DNA from: Palsa-870 sp035937155
Lineage (GTDB): Bacteria > Chloroflexota > Dormibacteria > Dormibacterales > Dormibacteraceae
Direction of reading: 5' to 3'
DNA: 64,000 nt
Assembly: GCA_035937155.1 (NCBI GenBank)
Contig: DASYVJ010000065.1
Span: 73,002 to 137,001, forward strand
Shown here: positions 41,611-48,033 of the stretch, piece after piece
Layout of the letters: each line of letters opens with the position of its first letter
Position numbering within the stretch: the first letter of the stretch is position 1
The notes under the pieces: model-generated
What the model saw: only the letters and a program-made list of their open reading frames with translations
Databases searched by the model: none
Told to the model about the DNA's origin: nothing
Made by a program: the position numbers and the translations under genes

Positions 41611-41784
41611 GACCGTGATCAGGCACTCGGGGTCGCCGCGCAGCATGCAGCGCTCCTCAGATATCGTGACCTCGACTCGGTAGTGGGCAGCCGCGCCGCG
41701 CACGATGCGGATCGTGGCCAGGCCGCCGTCGCCCAGCTGCCTGGCGGCGTACTTTTCGAATTCGTCGAAGATGATTCCATACAT
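41593..41784 (-). CDS. 63-residue HNOB-like mini-protein or remnant
   Basis: From ATG 41784 the protein begins MYGIIFDEFEKYAARQLG, which looks like the first helix of heme-NO-binding (HNOB) domains, and ends with ERCMLRGDPECLITV, which looks like the C-terminal Cys/Gly/Asp motif found in HNOB or V4R domains. The heme-binding middle part (about 100 residues in the family) is missing. It could be a decayed gene closed in frame or a real mini-protein. A longer frame reaches to 41847 without improving the match. It overlaps the glutaredoxin-like gene tail to tail. Confidence 0.5.
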   Translation of the reverse strand: MYGIIFDEFEKYAARQLGDGGLATIRIVRGAAAHYRVEVTISEERCMLRGDPECLITVSEGEV

Positions 41785-41847
41785 CGCGCCTAGTCCTGAC
41801 CGGCCTCCATGATCACGCCCCCTGCGCTCGAACTTGATCCCAGGCAC

Positions 41848-41967
41848 CCGCGAACTGGCTGGCGCCCTTAAAACACCCGGCTCAAGGCCTCTAGCCGGGT
41901 CGGGGAGAGCTGACTAGTCGGTCGGCCGCCTCAGTTAATGCTCCTGATAATCACGGTTCTAGACAGC
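41848..41967. other. Intergenic stretch, low-GC, with one hairpin
   Basis: The 120 bases contain CCCGGCT/AGCCGGG (about 41879-41902) with a 10-base loop and then an AT-richer stretch. No tRNA-like fold or promoter was convincing. Confidence 0.3.
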
Positions 41968-42480
41968 TTAAGCTGAGGCGAGGCGGTCCCGGTGGATCTG
42001 ACGCGGTGAATGCATCGCCTTGGCAACGAACGGGTCGGAGCCTCGGTGATTCAACTTTCGTTGAATCCAGTAGTGCTTTTCCTGTTCGTCTAACCATGGC
42101 TTTGGCAGCGGCGCTCGACCGAGGGTCCGGCGACCACGTTGCAAGAGGTCCGCCATGACCAATGCATTGTCACACTGCGGACCTTTGATTCGAAGCCAAG
42201 GCCGTATGCCGCTTAGGAAGGTTTTGGCTGACAGGCCGGTGCATCTCCAGTTCCAGCTAGGCCGCGCTCGCCCGGGTTTTGACCCGAACGTGACGACCCA
42301 ACCGCCCCAGAGGCTGTGCATCCAATCAAGGACCTCGCGATCGCAGTTGGCTACGACAACGGCAACGCCATATTGGTAACGGTCGCTCTTAGTCGTGAAC
42401 GACCTGGTGATCGCTATGCAGCCTTCGCCGTCAACGAACGCGGCGGCGTAGACCCAGTCAGTGACGAGGGGATCGGCCAT
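41968..42480 (-). CDS. LAGLIDADG-type homing endonuclease-like protein
   Basis: The 170-residue protein has one LAGLIDADG-like motif, AAAFVDGEGCIAI near residue 12, with the acidic residue in the expected place, followed by Trp-rich strands (LWGGWVVTF) and a basic C-terminus. One motif implies a homodimer. It is a free-standing gene; no intron or intein is seen around it. The local GC content is visibly lower than in neighbours, a sign of acquisition. It starts at ATG 42480, 15 bases after an SOS-box gene on the same strand, so it may be co-transcribed and damage-induced. A loss of nuclease activity and a new regulatory role are possible. Confidence 0.75.
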   Translation of the reverse strand: MADPLVTDWVYAAAFVDGEGCIAITRSFTTKSDRYQYGVAVVVANCDREVLDWMHSLWGGWVVTFGSKPGRARPSWNWRCTGLSAKTFLSGIRPWLRIKGPQCDNALVMADLLQRGRRTLGRAPLPKPWLDEQEKHYWIQRKLNHRGSDPFVAKAMHSPRQIHRDRLASA

Positions 42481-42495
42481 ACCGAAGAGCCAGCG

Positions 42496-42861
42496 TTAGG
42501 CGGAGCGCTGCAGGGCCGGCTCGCTGTCCAGGCCGCGCATGAAGATCTCCAGCGGCAGAGCCGCTTCCTCGAAGTCCTGGCGCAGCAGCTCGAGATCGGC
42601 GCCCGCCTGCTGGACGCCCGCGATCGCCAGGTCGATCGTGCGCAGGGCGTCGCGGACGTAGCGCTCCAACGACTTGGGAAGCGGAGGGGCTACGTTCTCG
42701 CGCCGCCAGGCCTCCCGAACCTGGCTGGCAAGCTCCAGGAGCCGGGCCACCGTCGAGCCGGCCATCAGGCGCTCGTGGGGATCCGATACGAGCCGATTCA
42801 CCGCCTCGTCGAAGGAGCGGATCAACCGCCGCAGCCGGACCTGGGTGCTGAGAGTACGCAT
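42496..42861 (-). CDS. Unknown helical protein with SOS promoter
   Basis: I do not recognise this 121-residue protein. It begins at ATG 42861 (MRTLSTQVRLRRLIRSF), is predicted mostly helical with charged heptad-like stretches, and has no membrane helix, Cys pairs or known motif. A perfect LexA box sits between good -35 and -10 boxes directly upstream, so it should be part of the SOS regulon. The frame extends upstream to 42948 but that would cover the promoter. Downstream is the LAGLIDADG gene. Possible roles include a RecA/polymerase accessory protein or toxin; none is supported by motif. Confidence 0.72.
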   Translation of the reverse strand: MRTLSTQVRLRRLIRSFDEAVNRLVSDPHERLMAGSTVARLLELASQVREAWRRENVAPPLPKSLERYVRDALRTIDLAIAGVQQAGADLELLRQDFEEAALPLEIFMRGLDSEPALQRSA

Positions 42862-42873
42862 GTTCGCAATCAC

Positions 42874-42902
42874 AGCATAGCGAACAGGTGTTCGGATTGC
42901 AA
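42874..42902 (-). promoter_or_regulatory. SOS promoter of unknown gene
   Basis: On the minus strand TTGCAA (42902-42897), a 17-base spacer and TATGCT (42879-42874) form a good promoter. The spacer holds CGAACACCTGTTCG (42894-42881), a perfect CGAAC-N4-GTTCG LexA box. The predicted RNA start is about six bases before the ATG at 42861. Confidence 0.9.
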
Positions 42903-42957
42903 CTGGTTTAGCGTCCTGGCTTGTTAACGCCAGACGGCTCGGGGGCACCCGCTTCCT

Positions 42958-43581
42958 TTAAGTAGCCTGGCGAGGAGCCCGGCCGACGATCAGGTTGAAG
43001 ACGCCGACCGCGAAACGCTCGACCGATATAACCTCCACTCCCGCACGGCGGACCGTGCCTTCGGTGCGCCTGTTGAAGTGGTCCTCCGTGAGCGCGACCA
43101 GGATCGGGCTGACCAGTTCCTGTAGGAGCGCGATCGGCAGTAGGTGGCTGCGCACATGCTCCAGGAAGACCATCGGGGCTCCCGGCCGGGCGACACGCAC
43201 AGCCTCGCGCACCGCTCGCTCCGGATCGCCGATCGTGCACAGGCACAGGTTGAACGCGACCGAGTCAAAGCTCTGGTTGAGAAACGCCAGACGCTCGGCG
43301 TCCATCTCGGCCAGCTGAACCGGCTTGTTCAAGCTCGCCGCTTCCCGGCGAGCGAATCGCAGCATCCCCAGGCTCGCGTCGATCCCGACCACCTCGACAG
43401 AAGGTGGGTAGTGGGGCAGGCTCAACCCAGTCCCGAACCCGATGTCCAGCAGCCGCCCGGTCACGATCTCCCCCACCTTCCGGCGCCGCTCCGCCAGCAA
43501 CCGCTCCGTAAACGTGGAGCCATGGTGATACGCCGCCGGATTGCGATCGAATATCCGGCGCACGCGGCTCAACTGCGACAC
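42958..43581 (-). CDS. Class I SAM-dependent methyltransferase (UbiE-like)
   Basis: The 207-residue protein from GTG 43581 has the SAM-binding motif I LLDIGFGTGLSLPHYPP near residue 42 (Gly-Phe-Gly-Thr-Gly instead of the common Gly-Cys-Gly-Thr-Gly), the acidic end of strand 2 in VVGIDASLGML, and motif IV/post region FNLCLCTIGDPERAVREAVRV. It resembles small UbiE/COQ5-type or phospholipid methyltransferases; the substrate is unknown. The open frame extends upstream to 43737, but that would overlap most of the start of the divergent gene. Only 10 bases separate its start from that of the MntP-like gene. Confidence 0.82.
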   Translation of the reverse strand: MSQLSRVRRIFDRNPAAYHHGSTFTERLLAERRRKVGEIVTGRLLDIGFGTGLSLPHYPPSVEVVGIDASLGMLRFARREAASLNKPVQLAEMDAERLAFLNQSFDSVAFNLCLCTIGDPERAVREAVRVARPGAPMVFLEHVRSHLLPIALLQELVSPILVALTEDHFNRRTEGTVRRAGVEVISVERFAVGVFNLIVGRAPRQAT

Positions 43582-43591
43582 TCCGCCTAGC

Positions 43592-44161
43592 GTGCGCCAA
43601 CTCCTGATCGCGGCGGGTCTGCTGCTGCCCCTCGCCCTGGACACGTTCGCCCTGGCAGCAGCCCTCGGCATGGCAGGCCTCGAGCGGCGCGATCGGCTTC
43701 GCGTCACCCTTGTCTTCACAGCGTTCGAAGCCGGCATGCCGATCGTCGGGATGCTGATCGGTCGCGCGGCCGGCAGCTTCCTCGGCCAATGGGCCGGCTA
43801 CGGAGGCATTGCCTTCCTGTTCCTCGCCGGGGCGCTCCTCTTGAGACCGGGCAAGGACGAGAGCGATGAGACCCGACGGCTGAAGCTCCTCTCGCATGCT
43901 CGCGGACTCGCGATCCTCGACCTCGGCCTCAGCATCAGCGTCGACGAGCTGACGATCGGGTTGAGTGCGGGGCTGCTGGGCCTGTCGATTCTCCTGACGG
44001 TGCTCTGGATCGGTGTCCAGGCGTTCGTCGCGACGCAGGTCGGACTCAGGCTGGGCAGCCGGCTGAGCGAAGAGTTTCGCGAGCGTGCGGAGTGGCTCGC
44101 CGGGGTGGCGTTGATCCTCGTCGCGGTTGTTTTACTGGGGCTCAGACTCGCGGGGCTTTGA
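43592..44161 (+). CDS. MntP-like manganese efflux pump family protein
   Basis: The 189-residue protein from GTG 43592 is nearly all membrane helices (six segments), with LLLPLALDTFALAAALGMAG at the N-terminus and DLGLSISVDELTIGLSAG at the start of the second half. Paired acidic residues in the two repeats are typical of the MntP/DUF204 family, which exports Mn(II). The metal is inferred. Its 3' end overlaps the reverse transcriptase gene on the other strand by 30 bases. No Mn riboswitch was seen upstream, where only 10 bases are non-coding. Confidence 0.8.
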   Translation: MRQLLIAAGLLLPLALDTFALAAALGMAGLERRDRLRVTLVFTAFEAGMPIVGMLIGRAAGSFLGQWAGYGGIAFLFLAGALLLRPGKDESDETRRLKLLSHARGLAILDLGLSISVDELTIGLSAGLLGLSILLTVLWIGVQAFVATQVGLRLGSRLSEEFRERAEWLAGVALILVAVVLLGLRLAGL

Positions 44162-45394
44162 CGAGGTGCACCTCTCGAGCATGGCCTCGTACTCTGCCGC
44201 GCCGCGGCGGTAGGCGTGGTACGCGCTGACCAACGGGACGTAACCCACCTCCACGAGGCTGTCATACGAAACCTCTTTGAAGTTGCGCCGGCTGTGGACA
44301 CCCGTGACCGCGAAACGCAGCTGGTCCTGGATCAACCCATCCATCCGGCGGAGCGTCGCATCGCTGTTCAGAAGCGGGAAGAACCAGCTCGCCCAGGTGA
44401 AATCGGCGGGCCGGCCCCCGACGCCGAACAGGCGGCGATTGAGCCTGCGTACGGCGTGCTGCGCGGGATCGCGGCGACGTCGAGCGCGCCTGGCGATGCG
44501 CCGAACACGGCGGCGCAGCTTCCCGACCGTGTTGGTGGCCAGGTCGAGTGCTCCTCGCTCGTATCTCAAGCCGAGGAACTCCCACGGCATGCCGGGAGGG
44601 CTGAGTTTCGTTTTCCGCGCATTGAGCTCCAGGCCGAGATCCGCCAGGCGCCGCTCGATGTCATCGCGATATCGCGTGACGTCCGGTTCGGTCCCGAAAA
44701 CAACCATGTCATCCGCGTAGCGCACAAATGGAATCTGCACCTCCTCGAAAGCTGTGTCGAGTGGGCGTAGGTACAGGTTGGAAAGTAGTGGCGCGATCGG
44801 CGTGCCGGCCATCACACCTTTATGAGAGTCATCGATCTGCTCGTCCCCACTGATCACCCGTTGATCGCGCAGCGTCTTTGCCAGCAGCTGGAGGAGCGGC
44901 TCATCGTCCGTGATCGTCGAAGGTAGCGACGCAAGCAGCCGCTCGACAGGGATGCTGTTGAAGTAGTCGCTCACATCGAGGTGCAGGCAGTGAAGCTTGT
45001 GCAGTCCACGAATCTTGCGAATTTCTCTGTAGGCAGTGCGCGGTCCCCGGCCGGGCTGAAACGAATGGCAGACACGCGACTGGTCCCGCGCGGTGGTTGA
45101 TTGCAAGACCCTGTTGAGAGCCTTGAGCAAGAGCTCGTCGGCAAGAGCGAACGTGAAGACGACCTTCTTGCGGCCGTCAGCTTTGTTCAGCAGCCGGCGG
45201 ATTGGAGGTCCAAGTGACAGCCGGCCGGCCACGTACCCATCGACCATCCTCCCCATCTCGCCACCGGCCAGTAGAGTGCGATAGGCGGCAAGCTTGCGGC
45301 GACCCCAGCGACCGTAGCCGTCGCTTTGAGTCAGCAGGTAGTCCCAAAACTCCGGTGAGCGCAGCCTGTCGGTGGTCGGCGATTCAGTGAGCAA
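44132..45394 (-). CDS. Solitary reverse transcriptase
   Basis: This 420-residue RNA-dependent DNA polymerase starts at TTG 45394. The palm has the first Asp in LHLDVSDYFNSIPVERL near residue 138, AGTPIAPLLSNLYLRPLD near residue 195, the catalytic YADDMVVFG near residue 227, and a group II-intron-like PWEFLGLRYERG. About 130 further residues form a thumb and an unknown C-terminal region rich in Arg, then Trp/Phe. There is no intron maturase zinc/endonuclease domain, no retron VTG motif and no DGR-type SQ motif seen. The protein is preceded by a structured leader with a 12-bp inverted repeat. Relation to defence-type or other unclassified RT groups is an inference. Confidence 0.9.
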   Translation of the reverse strand: MLTESPTTDRLRSPEFWDYLLTQSDGYGRWGRRKLAAYRTLLAGGEMGRMVDGYVAGRLSLGPPIRRLLNKADGRKKVVFTFALADELLLKALNRVLQSTTARDQSRVCHSFQPGRGPRTAYREIRKIRGLHKLHCLHLDVSDYFNSIPVERLLASLPSTITDDEPLLQLLAKTLRDQRVISGDEQIDDSHKGVMAGTPIAPLLSNLYLRPLDTAFEEVQIPFVRYADDMVVFGTEPDVTRYRDDIERRLADLGLELNARKTKLSPPGMPWEFLGLRYERGALDLATNTVGKLRRRVRRIARRARRRRDPAQHAVRRLNRRLFGVGGRPADFTWASWFFPLLNSDATLRRMDGLIQDQLRFAVTGVHSRRNFKEVSYDSLVEVGYVPLVSAYHAYRRGAAEYEAMLERCTSSKPRESEPQ

Positions 45395-45557
45395 GGGAGA
45401 GGTCTTTTTGAAAGACGGTGTAGCCGTCTACACGAACGTACATCGGGCGCCCGTCCTCACAGGTTGTCAATGCCCGCGGCTGGTCCGCATCAAGGACACC
45501 CCTGAAGGGGTATCTCCCTTGCTCGGGGACTATTATCCGGGTCAGGGGAACAAGCAT
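45384..45557 (-). CDS. Doubtful 57-codon ORF upstream of reverse transcriptase
   Basis: A stop-free frame on the minus strand runs into the RT start and ends with TGA at 45386-45384, overlapping the RT start by 11 bases. Its composition (for example CEDGRPMYVRVDGYTVF) is protein-like. However, the ATG at 45557 shares a CATG with the start of the plus-strand gene at 45556 and has no ribosome binding site. The same DNA can fold into the leader described separately. I list it so that both readings are recorded. Confidence 0.25.
   Translation of the reverse strand: MLVPLTRIIVPEQGRYPFRGVLDADQPRALTTCEDGRPMYVRVDGYTVFQKDLSLAH
45389..45524 (-). ncRNA. Possible structured leader RNA of reverse transcriptase
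   Basis: A perfect 12-bp inverted repeat (45389-45400 and 45513-45524) closes 112 bases. Inside, on the minus strand, are ACCCC/GGGGT with loop TTCA, GTCC/GGAC, the palindrome CGGGCGCCCG and AGACGG/CCGTCT. One arm covers the RT start codon. This resembles the layout of RT-associated RNAs such as retron msr-msd, but no conserved priming G can be assigned and the RT lacks retron motifs. Confidence 0.4.
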
Positions 45558-46014
45558 GGCATCACAGCAACCGCGGCGACAGAAAGCTGATCTTCTCAAA
45601 GAGGGGCTCGCCAACACTGGCGGAACACTGGCCGAGCTCAAGAGCCTCGCGTTCTCTCTGAACCTGATGGAGGATCGCTACATGGCCCGGCCGGCCGCCG
45701 AGCTGCTGGTCGAACGGGGAGATCCGGACGCGCCACAGATTGCCAATGGCCTCCTGGCGACACCAGTACTTGGTCGAGATCCAAACGGCGACCTCTTGCG
45801 CGCCGCCTTCAAGAAAGCTCTAGCTCAGGAAGGGATCCCCCGGGACATCGACCAGATGGCTCGCCGGTTTTACGGACGACGCGGGCATGGCGGCGCTAGC
45901 AAGGCAACCGCTGCCGCACCAAAAGTCGATTCGTTCGGCTGGGAGAACCCCGCCGGACCCTCGACGCCTGGCGGGATCATTGGCCTGATTCGCCGTCTGT
46001 TTGGCGGTGGCTAG
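45556..46014 (+). CDS. Unknown 152-residue protein next to the reverse transcriptase
   Basis: I do not recognise this protein. It begins at ATG 45556, seven bases after AGGGGA, which supports the start. Residues 1-110 are charged and helix-forming; residues about 111-145 are Ala/Gly/Pro-rich, and the end is GLIRRLFGGG, a short amphipathic tail that might bind a membrane or partner. It is divergent from the RT with 161 bases between. Its end converges on the tetR-like gene 35 bases away. Whether it belongs with the RT is unknown. Confidence 0.6.
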   Translation: MASQQPRRQKADLLKEGLANTGGTLAELKSLAFSLNLMEDRYMARPAAELLVERGDPDAPQIANGLLATPVLGRDPNGDLLRAAFKKALAQEGIPRDIDQMARRFYGRRGHGGASKATAAAPKVDSFGWENPAGPSTPGGIIGLIRRLFGGG

Positions 46015-46049
46015 CCGGCCTCAGTCCTCAAAGACCCTCCTGATGGAAT

Positions 46050-46649
46050 CTAGGGAGCAAAGATCCGACAGAGGCTGTCAGCGAGGGATTCCGCATCCGC
46101 ACCCGGATGGGTCAAGAAGTAGCCCACGGCGTCACTGACGGCCCCCACCACGGCGCGCCCAAACACTTCCGGATCCTTGTCCGCATAAAACGGGTCATGG
46201 GGCACCGCGTGGCGCACCTCCTCCGCGACCGCGTCGGCGAACTGGGCCTGCAGCTCGTGCCGAACTTTGTCAACGCCCTCGCTCAGGCCGACCGCTTCAA
46301 CGATCAAGAGGCGCGCAACCGACGACCGGTCGAAGCACGACCGCACGAAAGTGGTGATGCCCAGCCGAAGCCGCTCGTGGTGGTTGCGACCCATCGCCGC
46401 TTCCGCGAGCACGTCATCGATCAGCGATCCGCCTTCATGTGACAGCAGTTCGCGAAAGCAGTCCTCTTTCGACGTGAAGAACTCATAGAACGCGGACTTG
46501 GACACTTTGGCCCGTTCCACGACCTCCTCGACCGAGGTCGCGTTGTAGCCGCGCATCGCGAACAGGTCCAGGGCCGCCTCGGCGATCCGCCTCCGGCGCC
46601 GCTCCAGCCGGACGTCTTTCCGCTGCTGGACGTCGGAGGCTATCGCCAT
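46050..46649 (-). CDS. TetR-family transcriptional regulator
   Basis: The 199-residue protein has an N-terminal TetR helix-turn-helix (about residues 17-63) with AALDLFAMRGYNATSVEEVV and KVSKSAFYEFFTSKEDCF, and a helical ligand-binding C-terminal domain. It starts at ATG 46649, four bases after the acyl-CoA dehydrogenase gene on the same strand, so the two form an operon. Regulators next to acyl-CoA dehydrogenases often respond to acyl-CoAs (FadR/PsrA-like). A palindrome at 47873-47892 upstream of the operon is a candidate operator. Confidence 0.87.
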   Translation of the reverse strand: MAIASDVQQRKDVRLERRRRRIAEAALDLFAMRGYNATSVEEVVERAKVSKSAFYEFFTSKEDCFRELLSHEGGSLIDDVLAEAAMGRNHHERLRLGITTFVRSCFDRSSVARLLIVEAVGLSEGVDKVRHELQAQFADAVAEEVRHAVPHDPFYADKDPEVFGRAVVGAVSDAVGYFLTHPGADAESLADSLCRIFAP

Positions 46650-46653
46650 GCCG

Positions 46654-47856
46654 TCAGATCTTCGCCAGCGCCCGCGAGATCACGATGCGCTGGATCTCGC
46701 TCGTACCTTCGAACAGCGTGTAGATCTTGGCGTCACGGTGCCACTTCTCGACTGGAAAGTCGCGGATGTAGCCGTAGCCGCCGCAGATCTGGATCGCCTG
46801 CTCCGTGACCTTCACTGCGACCTCGCCGGCCTTCAGCTTCGCCATCGAGCCCTCGGCCTTCTTGAACTCGCCACCGTTGCGGCCCTCCCACAACGCCCGC
46901 CAGATCAGCGCGCGCGTGGCCTCGATCTCGGTCGCCATGTCCGCGAGCATGAACGCGATCGCCTCATTCTCGATCAGCGCCCGGCCGAACTGCTTGCGCT
47001 CCTTCGCATACGCGAGCGCGAACTCGAACGCGGCGCGAGCAATCCCCAGCGCCTGCGCCCCCACGATCGGGCGGGACAGCTCGAAAGTCTTGAGTGCGAC
47101 CGACGATCGAGAGTGTGTGCCCTCTCGCGCGCGAGCGAGCTTCGCTTCGAGCTTCTCCACGCCTCCGAGCACGTTCTCTGCGGGGATGGTGACGTCCTCG
47201 AGCAGCACTTCGGCAGTGTGCGAGGCACGAATGCCCATCTTCTTTTCCTTCTTCCCCATGCGCAGGCCCTTGGTCCCCGGTCCGACGACAAAGCTCGCCT
47301 GCCCACGCGTACCGAGCTCTGGCTCGACCGAAGCCACCACGACGTGCACGTCGGCGATGCCTCCGTTGGTGATAAAGATCTTCTGCCCGTTGATGACCCA
47401 ATCGCCGTTCTTGCGCACCGCCCGGGTTTTCATCGACGAGACGTCCGAGCCGGCCTCAGGCTCCGTGACCGCAAAGGCTCCGAGAGCGGGCTTCTCGACG
47501 GTGCCGAAACAAGCCGGGATCCACGTGGCGATCTGCTCGGGCGTGCCCTGGGAGAAGATCGCGGCGATCGGCAGGCTGGTGCCCTGGATGGCGAGCGCGA
47601 TCCCGGCGCAACCCCAGGTCAGCTCTTCCGCGACCAGGGCGGGCATGATGCCGGTGCTGTCGCCGTACATCTGCTGGAGGAATTCGACCCCGTAGAGCCC
47701 CACCTCGGCGGCCTTCTTGACGATCGGCCATGGGAACTCTTCAGATTCGTCGTATTGGTGGGCGAAGGGACGGATCTCTTTTTCCGCGAAGCTGTGTACC
47801 CAATCGCGGATCTCACGCTGCTCGTCGCTCAGCTCGAACGAAACCATTTCGGTCAT
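46654..47856 (-). CDS. Acyl-CoA dehydrogenase
   Basis: The 400-residue flavoprotein oxidises acyl-CoA to enoyl-CoA. It has the N-terminal helical domain, AFAVTEPEAGSDVSSM near residue 128 and WVINGQKIFITNGG near residue 153, the C-terminal AYAKERKQFGRALIENEA near residue 285, and the catalytic-base region IYTLFEGTSEIQRIVISRAL at the end with the Glu in place. Start ATG 47856 follows AGGAG closely. It is the first gene of an operon with the TetR gene. Chain-length preference cannot be read from sequence. Confidence 0.93.
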   Translation of the reverse strand: MTEMVSFELSDEQREIRDWVHSFAEKEIRPFAHQYDESEEFPWPIVKKAAEVGLYGVEFLQQMYGDSTGIMPALVAEELTWGCAGIALAIQGTSLPIAAIFSQGTPEQIATWIPACFGTVEKPALGAFAVTEPEAGSDVSSMKTRAVRKNGDWVINGQKIFITNGGIADVHVVVASVEPELGTRGQASFVVGPGTKGLRMGKKEKKMGIRASHTAEVLLEDVTIPAENVLGGVEKLEAKLARAREGTHSRSSVALKTFELSRPIVGAQALGIARAAFEFALAYAKERKQFGRALIENEAIAFMLADMATEIEATRALIWRALWEGRNGGEFKKAEGSMAKLKAGEVAVKVTEQAIQICGGYGYIRDFPVEKWHRDAKIYTLFEGTSEIQRIVISRALAKI

Positions 47857-47872
47857 TGCTCCTGTGTGGACA

Positions 47873-47900
47873 ACGTTTCAGTACTTAAACGTACCGGTTT
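47873..47900 (-). promoter_or_regulatory. Palindromes upstream of acyl-CoA dehydrogenase (candidate TetR operator)
   Basis: ACGTTT-N8-AAACGT (47873-47892) is a perfect 6-bp-arm inverted repeat, and AAACGTACCGGTTT (47887-47900) overlaps it with AAAC/GTTT ends. On the minus strand a TTGACA lies further upstream near 47937. Such sites between promoter and start fit TetR repression. Confidence 0.5.
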
Positions 47901-47950
47901 GGAAGCATGACGCTACGCCGCACTGCGTCATCGTGTCAAGCCCCTGAAGC

Positions 47951-48006
47951 GCTCCCTGTAGGGAGGGGAAGTTCCCTCCCCCTTCAGGGGGAGGGTTAGG
48001 ACGGGG
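47951..48006. repeat. Dispersed palindromic repeat, copy F
   Basis: A perfect 9-bp stem (47974-47982 with 47987-47995, CCCTCCCCC/GGGGGAGGG) with loop TTCA is preceded by a smaller CTCCC/GGGAG hairpin and followed by TTAGGACGGGGGTG. It lies between the crotonase and the acyl-CoA dehydrogenase genes. Confidence 0.8.
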
Positions 48007-48033
48007 GTGCGCTGGAGTTTGTCAGGAACACCG

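Noticed and set aside
44132..45600. Group II intron around the reverse transcriptase.
   Set aside because: No domain V-like hairpin near the end of the RT gene, no maturase or endonuclease domain, and adjacent genes are uninterrupted.
44132..46014. Diversity-generating retroelement.
   Set aside because: The palm reads GTPIAPLLSN rather than the SQ form seen in such RTs, and no template/variable repeat pair or accessory protein was found nearby.
46648..47910. 420-codon plus-strand open frame opposite the acyl-CoA dehydrogenase.
   Set aside because: The minus strand encodes a full acyl-CoA dehydrogenase with catalytic residues; the plus-strand product is Arg/Leu/Asp-rich without motifs.
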